NCBI RefSeq assembly: GCF_050624435.1
Contig: NC_134541.1
Span: 100,622,805 to 100,686,804, forward strand
Reading direction: 5' to 3'
DNA from: Tenrec ecaudatus
Taxonomy: Eukaryota; Chordata; Mammalia; Afrosoricida; Tenrecidae
DNA length: 64,000 bases
The notes beneath the pieces were generated by a model, which did no database searches, was not told where the DNA came from, and saw nothing but the letters and a program-made list of their open reading frames with translations. A program made the translations under genes and the position numbers. Below are positions 59,301 to 64,000 of this stretch, one piece after another. Numbering within the stretch: position 1 is the first letter of the stretch; the number at the start of each line of letters is the position of its first letter.

Positions 59301-60252
59301 AGCCAAAATTGGCAGGGAGTGGGAGTTGTAACCTTGTTAAGAAAGGGGCCAGGACATTTGGGACAAGGAAAGTTTTTCCCATCCTAACAACATATCTGCA
59401 CATTATTCAAGAGTAGCAAGGACTGTCCTATGAGAATTTCATGGGGAAATTACTCCACCTGCCCTACCACCCTGATGTACCTGATCACACGTTTTGTTCC
59501 CCGAATGTAAAGAGCATTGAAAAGGCCGTTCTGATACAGTGTAGATAGAAACAGCACCGCTCCTTGACACAGTATGAATGCACAGGCCAAGATGGAGGCT
59601 GTTCAAGAAACAACGACTTAGGGCACTCGTAGCCTTTCCCCTTGCCTTTCCTCTAATTTCCTTCTTTTATGGCCTTTTAGATTACATTGTGGGCATTCTG
59701 CAAATTGTTTATCTTAGCATCCTTTCTGATCAAAGAAGTCATCTCTTTCCAGGTCTTCCCCCAAAGACACACCACAGAGCACACTGAAACACACACACAC
59801 ACACACGATAAGTTTGATGAGGTATTACTTGTCTCTGTTCTGTACAATGATTTGACCTGTGATGACCTGTGAACAGAGAAGACTACTCCATAGGGTCTCA
59901 GAGCCGAGACCTAGAAGCCCACTGCAGTCAGGCCTAGCTTCCAAGGTGCTCGGGTGGGGTTTGAGCCCCCAACCTTTTAATTCACAGATGAACACTTAAC
60001 CATTTGTGCCACAAAGGGACTCCTCGTAACAAGAATATCAAAATTGTGTCCTCTATGGGAGAGTCAGTTAATTAGTAATTGACATTGTAAAAGGTATTTT
60101 TGTGTTTAAAATAATAAGCTGTAAAACCTTACATAGACTTTTTGTTAACTACTGAAAGGCTTTTTTGTTTTGTTTTTTGTTTTTTTATTTTATTTCTAGG
60201 TAAGACCATTGCAATTGGAAAAGTTCTGAAACTGGTTCCAGAGAAAGACTAA
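23000..60252 (+). CDS. GSPT1: eukaryotic release factor eRF3a (GTPase), 15 coding exons
   Basis: This is the complete coding region, joined from 23000-23348, 40576-40620, 40734-40775, 41387-41614, 42295-42328, 46946-47023, 48274-48454, 49216-49370, 49557-49697, 50858-50951, 51841-51921, 54971-55144, 56524-56613, 56771-56939 and 60200-60252. It totals 1914 nt, or 637 residues plus TAA, which equals the length I recall for the long human form. Every intron is GT-AG and every junction keeps frame. eRF3a binds eRF1 in the cytosol and couples GTP hydrolysis to stop-codon recognition and peptide release; it also binds poly(A)-binding protein. Visible parts are a nine-glycine run (residues 6-14), PAM2 motifs (about 64-90), an acidic linker, GTPase motifs G1 at 219-227, Thr277, DAPGH 296-300, NKMD 358-361 and SGL 400-402, then two beta-barrel domains with GRFTLRD at 613-619. 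The start has A at -3 and G at +4. Intron presence argues against GSPT2. Confidence 0.97.
23012..23062 (+). repeat. (GGC)n/(AGC)n coding repeat
   Basis: Nine glycine codons (mostly GGC, two GGG) are followed by AGC/GGC codons giving Ser and Gly. The matching human tract is known to vary in length. Confidence 0.85.
23741..24394. other. intron 1, apparently unique
   Basis: I see no repeat here. The only ORFs are short and unsupported. Confidence 0.4.
24395..24482 (+). mobile_element. AfroSINE-like SINE, 3' half
   Basis: 'gaaacccacgggggacag' through 'gagtcagaatgagaatgg'. Confidence 0.6.
24483..24949. other. intron 1, no recognised feature
   Basis: Nothing assignable. Confidence 0.3.
24950..25095 (-). 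mobile_element. possible hAT-type non-autonomous element
   Basis: Read on the minus strand it starts near 'gtttcccaaagtggaagg' and carries 'tgggggcactggggtgatg', the wording of old hAT (Charlie-group) termini. The other end is not clear. Confidence 0.35.
25096..26904. other. intron 1, mostly unassigned
   Basis: No exon, and only a faint SINE end at 26640-26700 ('cacatggggtcgctgtggg'). Confidence 0.3.
26905..27145 (+). mobile_element. RTE 3'-end fragment
   Basis: 'cggtggctgcaacaattg', 'gtgggcagcgttgggttctg' and 'ggttggagctgactggatgg' are the RTE ORF end and tail. Confidence 0.65.
27146..28159. other. intron 1, no recognised feature
   Basis: Apparently unique sequence without supported exons. 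Confidence 0.3.
28160..28275 (+). mobile_element. AfroSINE-like SINE, 5' half
   Basis: 'ggcctagtgggcctgtat', 'ctgctaaaagcaaggtcag' and 'gtgggagaaagatagggc'. Confidence 0.65.
28378..28510 (-). mobile_element. AfroSINE-like SINE, antisense
   Basis: 'ccaaattcattgctctcgag' with 'gcccctgtgggtttctcagg' is the reverse of the SINE tail and body. Confidence 0.55.
28511..29084. other. intron 1, no recognised gene
   Basis: 28910-28985 shares 'acgtacagttcactgacatt' with 47525-47560, so an old LINE scrap lies here. Confidence 0.35.
29085..29700. mobile_element. possible old LTR, uncertain
   Basis: This GC-richer, ORF-poor block contains 'gggagccagacaaaccaccac' and 'caattttcgatctccttagc'. Its composition stands out from the flanks, but I see no termini or TSD. 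Confidence 0.25.
29770..30030 (-). mobile_element. old LINE-like fragment, copy 1
   Basis: 'aaggcagtagtttcaggg', 'cttggctccggagag' and 'aggcaccatccagtgattct' parallel 36380-36540. Confidence 0.45.
30065..30165 (-). mobile_element. AfroSINE-like SINE, antisense, partial
   Basis: 'tagactcaacttccaacctt' and 'gcattgtgccactcaagga' are reverse body and head. Confidence 0.5.
30166..30548. other. intron 1, no recognised feature
   Basis: Nothing assignable. Confidence 0.3.
30549..30715 (-). mobile_element. AfroSINE-like SINE, antisense
   Basis: 'ctgaactgcccagtgggttt' to 'ccactctgccacccaggctcc' are the reverse of body and head. Confidence 0.6.
31039..31054. repeat. target-site duplication, left copy
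   Basis: 16 bp, exact match to 33226-33241. Confidence 0.85.
31055..33225 (-). mobile_element. L1 3' region, antisense, with 16-bp TSD
   Basis: This is the most complete L1 3' UTR in the window. It is flanked by ggtttttgcccttttc at 31039-31054 and 33226-33241 (exact). The A tail (as T) starts the element. The terminal roughly 110 bp is present twice (31075-31170 and 31200-31290). The 'cgggcaccatcagctttctt' block also occurs twice (32080 and 32325). Confidence 0.9.
31838..31928. repeat. (TA/CA)n microsatellite and T15 run
   Basis: Alternating purine-pyrimidine tract followed by about 15 T, inside the L1. Confidence 0.85.
33226..33241. repeat. target-site duplication, right copy
   Basis: 16 bp, exact match to 31039-31054. 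Confidence 0.85.
33242..34164. other. intron 1, no recognised feature
   Basis: Unassigned sequence after the L1. Confidence 0.3.
34165..34335 (-). mobile_element. AfroSINE-like SINE, antisense
   Basis: 'tagaaaccctatataacag' to 'tggttagcagcccaacgag' and 'taaccactatgctcc'. Confidence 0.65.
34336..35115. other. intron 1, no recognised feature
   Basis: 34360-34420 resembles an AfroSINE tail ('gctgccattcagtcagtgg'). The remainder is unassigned. Confidence 0.3.
35116..35312 (+). mobile_element. AfroSINE-like SINE, full length
   Basis: 'taccctggtggctagtggg', 'ctgctaacctcaaggtcag', 'gtcactgagtcagaattgat'. Confidence 0.7.
35313..36001. other. intron 1, mostly unassigned
   Basis: 35425-35470 looks like a reverse AfroSINE scrap ('gtcgatttcaacttagagc'). 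Confidence 0.3.
36002..36160 (+). mobile_element. AfroSINE-like SINE, diverged
   Basis: 'ctgctaactgccaggtagg' and 'ttggaactgacttgatggca'. Confidence 0.6.
36180..37016 (-). mobile_element. old L1, antisense, left segment
   Basis: 'ggtatgtgtgtaccacatt', 'aatagtcctgcagttagcat' and 'gtgcaattgttgggtcat' are the antisense L1 ORF2/3' end of an old family. A SINE interrupts it at 37017. Confidence 0.7.
37017..37206 (-). mobile_element. AfroSINE-like SINE inside the old L1
   Basis: 'cctcactgccattgagtc' to 'ctgtgccaccaggcttcc'. L1 sequence resumes at 37207. Confidence 0.7.
37207..37467 (-). mobile_element. old L1, antisense, middle segment
   Basis: 'gtgaaatgacatctcgtc', 'gctctttttatgatggggtt' continue the old L1 up to the site of the young L1 insertion. 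Confidence 0.65.
37468..39327 (-). mobile_element. L1 3' region inserted in old L1, 12-bp TSD
   Basis: Antisense 3' UTR from 'aaaaaatcattttagtgggg' to 'gtagctggcccctca', flanked by gtcttttcactt at 37456-37467 and 39328-39339. Old L1 continues on both sides, so this insertion is younger. There is no long T tail, only AAAAAATCATTTT. Confidence 0.9.
39340..39720 (-). mobile_element. old L1, antisense, right segment
   Basis: 'gtccaatttatttattttg', 'ttaggtctttgattcatttt' and 'tcccagtttatcgaagag' are the continuation of the old L1. Confidence 0.7.
39803..39992 (-). mobile_element. hAT non-autonomous element, SPIN-like, copy A
   Basis: 190 bp, CAGCAGTTCTCAAAC ... GGCTGAGAACCACTA. It is flanked by gtctagca (39795-39802) and gtctagag (39993-40000), an imperfect 8-bp duplication with core TCTAG. 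The body has 'aggaactgtattaaagag' and 'agcaacgaaaatatattta'. It lies in intron 1 in the reverse orientation to copies B and C. Confidence 0.8.
40190..40358 (-). mobile_element. AfroSINE-like SINE, antisense
   Basis: 'gccctgtgccattgagtcag' to 'cccactgagccaccagcccc'. Confidence 0.6.
40576..40620 (+). CDS. GSPT1: GSPT1 exon 2 (45-nt small exon)
   Basis: This small exon encodes the region starting [10 protein letters not shown], after a 17.2-kb first intron. The acceptor is aaacag and the donor gtaatt. It enters and leaves after codon position 1, so skipping it would keep the frame. The upstream pyrimidine tract is weak (tttctatttaaacag). Confidence 0.9.
40734..40775 (+). CDS. GSPT1: GSPT1 exon 3 (42-nt small exon)
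   Basis: It encodes [13 protein letters not shown] with split codons at both edges (Gly132 and Val146). It follows a 113-nt intron, the shortest in the gene. The acceptor is ttgtctag and the donor gtaaga. It is also frame-neutral, so exons 2 and 3 form a skippable pair between the PABP-binding region and the acidic linker. Confidence 0.9.
41387..41614 (+). CDS. GSPT1: GSPT1 exon 4: acidic linker and start of GTPase domain
   Basis: It encodes residues 146-221: a Glu-rich linker that includes an EEEEE run, the [17 protein letters not shown] segment, and the first beta strand of the G domain ending in GHV of the P-loop. The P-loop is split between this exon and exon 5. The acceptor is ttttag and the donor gtaagt. 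Confidence 0.95.
41768..41855 (-). mobile_element. AfroSINE-like SINE, antisense, partial
   Basis: 'ggtttcgaactgctggcctt' and 'attctaccaccagggttcc' in intron 4. Confidence 0.55.
42295..42328 (+). CDS. GSPT1: GSPT1 exon 5 (34 nt): rest of the P-loop
   Basis: It encodes [11 protein letters not shown] and two bases of Met233, completing the G1 phosphate-binding loop GHVDAGKST (219-227). The acceptor is ttttag and the donor gtaagt. A 34-nt exon holding the catalytic Lys225/Ser226 is unskippable without a frameshift. Confidence 0.95.
42537..42615. mobile_element. mariner-like palindromic element, copy 1
   Basis: 'aggctttaaaagtttcgtgg' faces 'ccacaagctttttgaagcc' across a short spacer, an imperfect inverted repeat of about 22 bp in intron 5. 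The wording resembles the MADE2/HSMAR2 type. Confidence 0.55.
42616..44261. other. intron 5, mostly unassigned
   Basis: Apparently unique intronic sequence; the open frames are short and unsupported. Confidence 0.3.
44262..44473 (+). mobile_element. AfroSINE-like SINE, full length
   Basis: 'ccccttgttgggtagtagg', 'ttgctaactgaaaggccag', 'gaattaactcgatggcag'. Confidence 0.75.
44505..44727 (+). mobile_element. AfroSINE-like SINE, second tandem copy
   Basis: 'gcttggtgatatagtggg', 'tgcatggtcagcagttgg', 'gattggcttgatggcagcc'. It follows the previous SINE by 31 bp in the same orientation. Confidence 0.7.
44862..46836 (-). mobile_element. L1 3' region joined to the ORF2 carboxy end
   Basis: The minus strand at 46831-46391 translates to the end of L1 ORF2 ([12 protein letters not shown], then a [19 protein letters not shown] block). 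It is followed directly by the long 3' UTR, so all similar repeats here are L1 3' ends. The ORF2 part is open for about 140 codons but lacks everything before it. The last roughly 450 bp of the 3' end are missing on the left. Confidence 0.9.
46837..46945 (+). other. intron 5, acceptor flank
   Basis: Unremarkable pyrimidine-rich intron end before exon 6. Confidence 0.5.
46946..47023 (+). CDS. GSPT1: GSPT1 exon 6
   Basis: It encodes the rest of Met233 through Thr258 and two bases of Trp259: a charged helix ([15 protein letters not shown]) just before switch I. The acceptor is ttttcag and the donor gtaaac. Most of the preceding 4.6-kb intron is mobile-element sequence. Confidence 0.95.
47490..47570 (-). 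mobile_element. old LINE scrap
   Basis: 'tctacatgtacaattcagtg' and 'tcgtcatcaagtg' as in 28920-28975. Confidence 0.4.
47660..47852 (+). mobile_element. AfroSINE-like SINE
   Basis: 'gtaactgcaaggttagag', 'gggagaaagatacagctgtc', 'tatgagtcagagtctaccc'. Confidence 0.65.
48019..48224 (+). mobile_element. hAT non-autonomous element, SPIN-like, copy B
   Basis: 206 bp, CAGTAGTTCTCAACC ... GGTTGAGAACCCCTA. It is flanked by ctgtagac (48011-48018) and ctgtagaa (48225-48232), an 8-bp duplication with one mismatch. It ends 41 bp before exon 7 of GSPT1, counting from the duplication. Confidence 0.85.
48274..48454 (+). CDS. GSPT1: GSPT1 exon 7: switch I and switch II
   Basis: It encodes residues 259-319. 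These include the switch I Thr277 in KGKTVEVG and the switch II motif DAPGH (296-300), whose His300 matches the catalytic histidine position of EF-Tu-type GTPases. The acceptor is ttgcag and the donor gtaaga. A SPIN-like hAT insertion ends only about 41 nt upstream of this exon. Confidence 0.96.
48665..48853 (+). mobile_element. AfroSINE-like SINE
   Basis: 'gggctgctaactaggtcaac', 'ctctaagggagaaatatg'-like block and 'gtgacagtgagtttgagtg', in intron 7. Confidence 0.65.
49216..49370 (+). CDS. GSPT1: GSPT1 exon 8: NKMD motif
   Basis: It encodes residues 320-370 and two bases of Arg371. The guanine-specificity motif NKMD is at 358-361. The acceptor is aatag and the donor gtaggt. Confidence 0.96.
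49557..49697 (+). CDS. GSPT1: GSPT1 exon 9: end of the GTPase domain
   Basis: It encodes residues 371-417 and two bases of residue 418. The G5-type motif is SGL (400-402). The exon ends in AG before gtaagt, so residue 418 reads as Ser (AG+T). I recall a larger residue at this place in the human protein, so this is a substitution worth checking. Confidence 0.95.
50380..50530. mobile_element. possible DNA transposon, partial
   Basis: 'ggcagtccccaacctacgac' resembles the end of an old Tc1/mariner-group element and echoes the 'acttac' wording at 21270. No second terminus is clear. Confidence 0.3.
50858..50951 (+). CDS. GSPT1: GSPT1 exon 10: link to beta-barrel domain 2
   Basis: It encodes residues 418-449, from [11 protein letters not shown] to IVDKYK, entering the first EF-Tu-like beta-barrel domain. 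The acceptor is tttttag and the donor gtaacc. It ends in phase 0. Confidence 0.96.
51317..51527 (+). mobile_element. AfroSINE-like SINE, full length
   Basis: 'cctctctggtgtagtggttc', 'caacaaggtcagtaggtc', 'cagcatcaactcgatgagc'. Confidence 0.75.
51841..51921 (+). CDS. GSPT1: GSPT1 exon 11
   Basis: It encodes residues 450-476 ([18 protein letters not shown] to MMPNK), the beginning of beta-barrel domain 2. The acceptor is ttttccccag and the donor gtaaga. Both ends are phase 0. Confidence 0.96.
51922..54334. other. intron 11, no supported feature
   Basis: Only a reverse AfroSINE scrap at 53480-53560 ('catctttctcccatggagc') could be named; the rest is unassigned. Confidence 0.3.
54335..54425. 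mobile_element. mariner-like palindromic element, copy 2
   Basis: 'aggggggcttc'-type left end faces 'ccatgaactttttgaagcc' on the right: an inverted repeat of about 24 bp around a 40-bp centre. TA precedes it at 54333. Same family as 42537. Confidence 0.7.
54971..55144 (+). CDS. GSPT1: GSPT1 exon 12
   Basis: It encodes residues 477-534, the rest of domain 2, including [11 protein letters not shown] and a Cys/His-containing stretch before FDAQ. The acceptor is a long T tract plus tag; the donor is gtaagt. Both ends are phase 0. Confidence 0.96.
55310..55507 (-). mobile_element. hAT non-autonomous element, older, next to SPIN
   Basis: 198 bp with termini CAGGAGTCAGCAGAC and TTTGCTGACCCTTG, which are inverted partners. 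The body has 'atatgcagctctttcag' and 'gtggctctgaagt' (minus strand), as in hAT elements. The flanks ttctacat and ttttagag match at 5 of 8 positions. It lies in intron 12. Confidence 0.65.
55516..55718 (+). mobile_element. hAT non-autonomous element, SPIN-like, copy C
   Basis: 203 bp, CAGTGGTTCTCAACC ... GATTGAGAACCATTG. It is flanked by ttttagag (55508-55515) and ttttagat (55719-55726), 7 of 8 matching. The body matches copy B almost word for word ('cttcctaatgccgcgaccc'). Confidence 0.9.
55670..55683. repeat. (CA)n run inside SPIN copy C
   Basis: About seven CA units sit where other SPIN copies have a C-rich run. Confidence 0.7.
56107..56178. repeat. 25-26 bp tandem repeat, three units
   Basis: 'gaagaaatagataaaact' repeats at a 26/25-bp step in intron 12. 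Confidence 0.85.
56524..56613 (+). CDS. GSPT1: GSPT1 exon 13
   Basis: It encodes residues 535-564 ([19 protein letters not shown] onward), the start of beta-barrel domain 3, which with domain 2 contacts eRF1. The acceptor is ttgacag and the donor gtgagt. The following intron is only 157 nt. Confidence 0.96.
56771..56939 (+). CDS. GSPT1: GSPT1 exon 14: GRFTLRD and the domain 3 glycine loop
   Basis: It encodes residues 565-620 and one base of Gly621. GRFTLRD at 613-619 is the conserved motif needed for eRF1 binding. The DKKSGEKSK loop carries Gly575, the residue known in human GSPT1 as the glycine of the cereblon-modulator degron; the numbering coincides with the human protein. The acceptor is ttggatag and the donor gtaaga. 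Confidence 0.96.
57150..57312 (+). mobile_element. AfroSINE-like SINE, close to consensus
   Basis: 'ggagccctggtggcatagtgg', 'ctgctaaccgaaaaggtcag', 'gttgttatgagtcagcacag'. Confidence 0.8.
57313..58347. other. intron 14, unassigned
   Basis: 57360-57530 and 57900-58010 have the patchy look of old DNA-transposon sequence ('gaaatccgattatgtcaagg'), but no termini. Confidence 0.3.
58348..58522 (+). mobile_element. AfroSINE-like SINE
   Basis: 'ggaggcctgctggcatagcgg', 'gggcagtttctaccctgccc', 'ctcgatgacagtgagtg'. Confidence 0.7.
58700..58990 (-). mobile_element. old L1 fragment, antisense
   Basis: 'aatgtttcatctaaaaag', 'cactccccgtcccacttccc' and 'ggcctcatttgctt'-type wording resemble old L1M 3' sequence. 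Confidence 0.45.
58991..59861. other. intron 14, no recognised gene
   Basis: A (CA)n run at 59790-59808 is the only clear repeat. Confidence 0.35.
59862..60028 (-). mobile_element. AfroSINE-like SINE, antisense
   Basis: 'tactccatagggtctcagag', 'cttaaccatttgtgccaca' and 'aagggactcc', 170 nt upstream of exon 15. Confidence 0.65.
60200..60252 (+). CDS. GSPT1: GSPT1 exon 15 (coding end)
   Basis: It encodes Gly621 to Asp637 ([16 protein letters not shown]) and the TAA stop at 60250-60252. The acceptor is tatttctag after a long T-rich tract. It is followed by the 3' UTR. Confidence 0.96.
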
Positions 60253-60665
60253 GCATTTTCTTGATGACCCTGCACAATACTGTGAGGAAAATTAACTGCA
60301 AAAGCCTACTTCACACCGCCTTCTCTTAATTTCTGCCCATAGACAAATCTCTCCCGTTTTACAGAGAAAATTCACAGCAAAGTCCACATGATGCCAGCTT
60401 TCTCATATTGAGAGCTCTGCTATGCCACTGGTGAATTTTCCCCGATTTTTTTCTTCCCCTCTCAAACTTGGCTTCCTTGGACAGATTTGGCAATAGCTTT
60501 GTGAGTGATGTGGACATAATTGCCTACAATAATGAAACCGACAGGATTTTTTTAAAGGCATATTTAGGCATTTTTCCCCAGGCAGATCATTCTGCGTGTG
60601 CGAGTGTGTGTGCACATGTTACAAAGACAACTACCATGTTAATAAAATATTCGATTTGAAACCCT
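60253..60665 (+). other. GSPT1: GSPT1 3' UTR, proximal part
   Basis: This sequence is contiguous with exon 15 and has no recognisable repeat. It ends near the first good poly(A) signal at 60641, followed by a TTTCGG/T-rich stretch. Use of this site would give a 3' UTR of about 0.4 kb; later signals would give longer forms. Confidence 0.75.
60641..60646 (+). terminator. AATAAA polyadenylation signal, proximal
   Basis: A canonical AATAAA lies 389 nt after the stop codon and is followed by a T-rich region. It is the likeliest proximal 3' end. Confidence 0.7.
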
Positions 60666-61057
60666 TTTCGGTATTTGAATTGCTTTTGAATAATGTTTTT
60701 TATCTGAATGTAACATTGTTGCATTAGCTTTTTAACTTTACCAAGTAATTGAATACCTTTTATTACTTGGACTTTTCTAAAATCTTCCCCTTCTCACTAC
60801 TTTCAATGAGGCATTTACAAATGATGTTCAAGTTTGTATTAAAAGAAAGAATCTGACCCTTTTGATGGTTAATGCATACATACAGTAAAATGCAACTGCA
60901 AGACTGCTTAATTAGGTCTATCGGTTATTTTCAGCCAATTCAGTAAGTTGTTTTAAAACAGAAGAACAACATACTGTCATGTTTATTTGTAGTCAATATG
61001 AAATTGTTCCCCTACAGGAAATTCCATGAACTCATTATTGAATCAGTGGGATTTAAA

Positions 61058-61063
61058 ATAAAG
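61058..61063 (+). terminator. AATAAA, candidate distal poly(A) signal
   Basis: A canonical hexamer lies in repeat-poor sequence downstream of GSPT1. Its use is unproven. Confidence 0.35.
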
Positions 61064-61796
61064 AAAGCATGCTAAGACCTGGAAAAAATGCCTCCTTTAG
61101 TATTTATAAGAGCTGCATGCATCTCGTATGAAACCCTATCAGTTGCAAGTGCCAGAAGTTCTACAAGCTGTTCAGTTCACTCTTAATTTTAAAGCTGGAT
61201 ATGAAGCTGCAGGTGAAAGCTAACCTCAATCCAGCAAACTAAATGAACATATATTTAGGATCATCAAAATTTGCACAGCCTGAAATTTACAAGAATATGT
61301 AAAATCAAGCACAGGGTAATAGGTTTTCTCAATTATTTGAATTGAGTTTTCTTAAATTCAGAGCTAAGATTTGTTAGGCTGTAATTTGGGCGAGTCGCCC
61401 TGTGGCACTCTGGTGGCAGTTAGATTGAGTGCTAACCTGCTCAATTGTGGCTTTGAAATTCTAAAAGAGAAGAAATGGGAAATGGAAGAGACCGTTTCTG
61501 GAAACCCCATGATGTCAGGTGTTGCCAGTCACTGCCGATTTGGCCTCTCGTACACTGGGATTTACCTCAAAGATGACATCTTGTATATTAAATGGAAAAT
61601 TGCTTTCCTGGAATCTTCCTCCTTGGAAAAGAAAAGTCTAGTCAGACTGTATTTCCAGTCACAAAGCCAAAAACATAAATCTGTGTTTTAACCATAGAAT
61701 TTCCATTCATTTCATGAGTGAGCTAAATTTTTTGGACAGAGCAAGTTATTATCCCACATTATATCTAAGTACACTTAGGCTATTGCATGAAATTTA

Positions 61797-61802
61797 AATA
61801 AA
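61797..61802 (+). terminator. AATAAA, candidate distal poly(A) signal
   Basis: A canonical hexamer about 1.5 kb past the stop is followed within 30 nt by a pure T run. It is a plausible distal 3' end, without transcript evidence. Confidence 0.35.
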
Positions 61803-62108
61803 CTTTACATCTGCAAGTTTCTGGGCTTTTTTTTTTCCTGGGAAATATCAGCTTTAATTAGAGCATACTCCTTTTTCCTTACAAGGTAATAACAAAACAC
61901 TAACAGTTGCTTGGATTTTAACAAAAACTTAAAAAGTTGAAGGGTCACTGAAATAACTTCCAAAGATTTAATTTTTAAATTGAACACATTTTTAAAAGAT
62001 TAGTTATGTTTGTATTTACAGTTTTAGAATATTCTGTGTGTTGCCAAGACTGTAAGATGACATGGATAACAACTGTGAAGGACCTACCTCTAAAAGTATC
62101 ATCATAAA

Positions 62109-62114
62109 AATAAA
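62109..62114 (+). terminator. AATAAA, candidate distal poly(A) signal
   Basis: A canonical hexamer in AT-rich sequence about 1.9 kb past the stop. There is no clear GT-rich element directly after it. Confidence 0.25.
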
Positions 62115-64000
62115 GATGTAATTACAAGATAGGAAAATCCTCGCTGCAGGTTCAAGCAAATAGAGATTGAGTTATTTAAGAGAAGTGTTCCTGTCCAATT
62201 AACCAGCACCGTACATCTTAATAGGCTTTGAGAAGTGATCGCATTGAAAAGTTAAAAGCATTTCAAACCTCCTTTAGTTGCAGTGGCTAGTAATCGGATG
62301 AGGAAATAAATGGCGGGAGAGTTGTGTCAGTGTATGAAGCCATTGGACCTTTAAAGAGCAATACATTTCTCTATGCTGCCTGTCATTCCTTCTGCTAGTG
62401 CAGATGTGTTTGTATGGAAAACCACGTAAAATCAAGAGAGGAAGTTACATAGTTCAATTAATACATTGTTCTCTATAACAGATGTGTAAGAATTGTGATT
62501 TTCTTTGTACTTTTTACATTAATGGCCTTTTTATGTCATTTCCAGGGTAGAAAATCTTTGTTTGTTTTTTGCAATAATGAACTGAATTCAAGTGACAATG
62601 TCTTTGACATAAACAACCAAGTTACTATTATAAGCCCTAATTACTGTAGGGCAGGAGAAAAATCTTAAAGGGTTTTTAATTTGCAAAAGGATTTACCCAG
62701 CAAAAATCTATGTAAATTTCAGATGGAAGATTTGAGTGTATTGCCATGAAATTAAATGAAATAGTAAAGTGGTCTTGAATAAGTTAGGCCATGTAAATTT
62801 ATTTTTGAATTGAGCGTCTTGAACTGTGTGATAACTAAATGTAAAAGCCTTGTAGATTTGTCTATAAGAGAACACAGGTTGTTCACCATAGGACACAGCT
62901 CATTCATACCTTAAGTTACAAGAACTGCTTTCACACTGGGACTTTGCACGAGCGGAGAGGAGCACTCACGGGCACACCTTTGGCTGGAGCGCTACAAATC
63001 TTTCGGGTCACAAATGAAATCCGGTGCGGATTTTCAAGGCAGAGACAAACCCACAGTCAAAAATTGCCCCTGTGGTGAACTGAAACTAACTAAACTCCCA
63101 TGGTGACCTTCAGAACACGAGTGAACATGACTAGTTACTCCAGGACCGTTAACGACTACTACATGTTGAACAGCTTCCCTCGGCGGCGTGGACTGCATGA
63201 GCAGCACGGCTTTATGGATGAAATGACTTTGCTCTGGGTAGGGATTAAGCTGGTCGAGGGACCAGTCCAGTTTTCTTTCAGCTCTGCCTGTAGGACGGGC
63301 TGCTGCTCTGCTCGGTGTTGCCCTCTTAGAACACGGCGCCACTCATCCTCCCACAGACATTGGCAAAGTTGGTGGCAATCAACTGGATTTGGGGAATAAT
63401 CTCCAAATAATGCAACTTTCTTTCCTTCAGCTAAGTGATCCTAGCAGATAACATCAAGTATATTGATGAGCATTTCATTCTTCAAAGGAGCTTGCCCGTG
63501 GCAGAAACTTGTTAAGTACGCATAATTACATAAGCACATCTCAAAAGACCCTTTCCATTTAGCAGTCTGTGGGATATAACCAATTTCACAGTAAATAGAA
63601 TAGCAAATGTGTATTCCATTTGAACCTATTACTGCCAGTATTCAGGGTAGATTTGGCTCAACTTTCCGAATGACTTTGGCTCTAGGATATTCTGGATTTT
63701 CCATGTCCTAGAACATTGTCTTCCCTTCAGTAAGTACTTCTCACATACCTCTAATCTTATGCTTCCGTGACGGTAATAATGCTGAGTTGTTTATTTAAAA
63801 ATTCTAAGGACCTACATGTGGGAGTGCAGAGTAGAACCTTTGTTTTCCAGTGTAAGGGAAAAACAGGTACTATGAGAAGAAAATTCCAGGCAGCAAAGGT
63901 GGACTGAAATGTCCTACTTCTGCCAGGCACATTAGCTAGTGCTTCTAGCACCAGCCAAGTCCTTGCTACCTCCTTTCCTGCTACTGGTGGAAGTATGTGC

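Larger units (their letters stand above)
60666..64000. other. repeat-poor AT-rich region downstream of GSPT1
   Basis: Unlike the rest of the window, this 3.3 kb shows almost no recognisable SINE or LINE; a faint SINE-like piece may lie at 61385-61560. It could be a conserved long 3' UTR or plain intergenic sequence. A more GC-rich patch at 62930-63400 is open for about 100 codons on both strands but resembles no protein I know. Confidence 0.5.

Noticed and set aside
23000-60252. GSPT2 instead of GSPT1
   Set aside because: GSPT2 is an intronless retrocopy; this locus has 14 introns.
62930-63400. Possible terminal exon of a downstream gene such as RSL1D1
   Set aside because: No similarity that I recognise, and in human the distance is larger.

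Overview
The window is mammalian nuclear DNA carrying one recognisable protein-coding gene in a repeat-rich setting. Fifteen exons on the + strand, each flanked by GT and AG, join in phase into a 637-residue reading frame from 23000 to 60252. The product is the translation termination GTPase eRF3a, gene GSPT1. Its multi-exon structure separates it from the intronless retrogene GSPT2. The first exon lies in a strong CpG island (about 22080-23740).

Organism. The short tRNA-derived SINE found throughout the window matches my memory of AfroSINE, and the RTE-class LINE fragments match the afrotherian RTE family. Both point to Afrotheria. Three roughly 200-bp hAT elements with imperfect 8-bp duplications around a (T)CTAG(A)-like core match the SPIN family. 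SPIN is known for repeated horizontal transfer among tetrapods, and among afrotherians it was reported from tenrec and not from elephant. My best inference is therefore a tenrec such as Echinops telfairi. This rests on recalled consensus sequences, not on a search.

Layout. 1-21270 has no gene I can support. It is mostly copies of one L1 3' region, plus RTE pieces, ERVL-like and class I solo LTRs, microsatellites, and a 1-kb 22-bp minisatellite (10280-11262). 21270-23740 holds a possible old DNA transposon, then the CpG-island promoter, 5' UTR and exon 1. Intron 1 (23349-40575) contains two L1 3' insertions with perfect target-site duplications; one sits inside an older L1. 40576-60252 holds exons 2-15, with SINEs, all three hAT/SPIN-related insertions of introns 6 and 12, mariner-like palindromes and one L1 fragment with the end of ORF2. 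60253-64000 is 3' UTR followed by AT-rich, repeat-poor sequence with several further poly(A) signals; it may be a long 3' UTR.

How the gene works. The N-terminal exons (1-4) encode a Gly/Ser-rich leader, overlapping PABP-binding PAM2 motifs, an AKPF motif and an acidic stretch. Exons 4-9 encode the GTPase core, and exons 10-15 the two beta-barrel domains that bind eRF1. In the window's own terms, the older elements are interrupted by younger ones, so several relative insertion ages can be read from the nesting.
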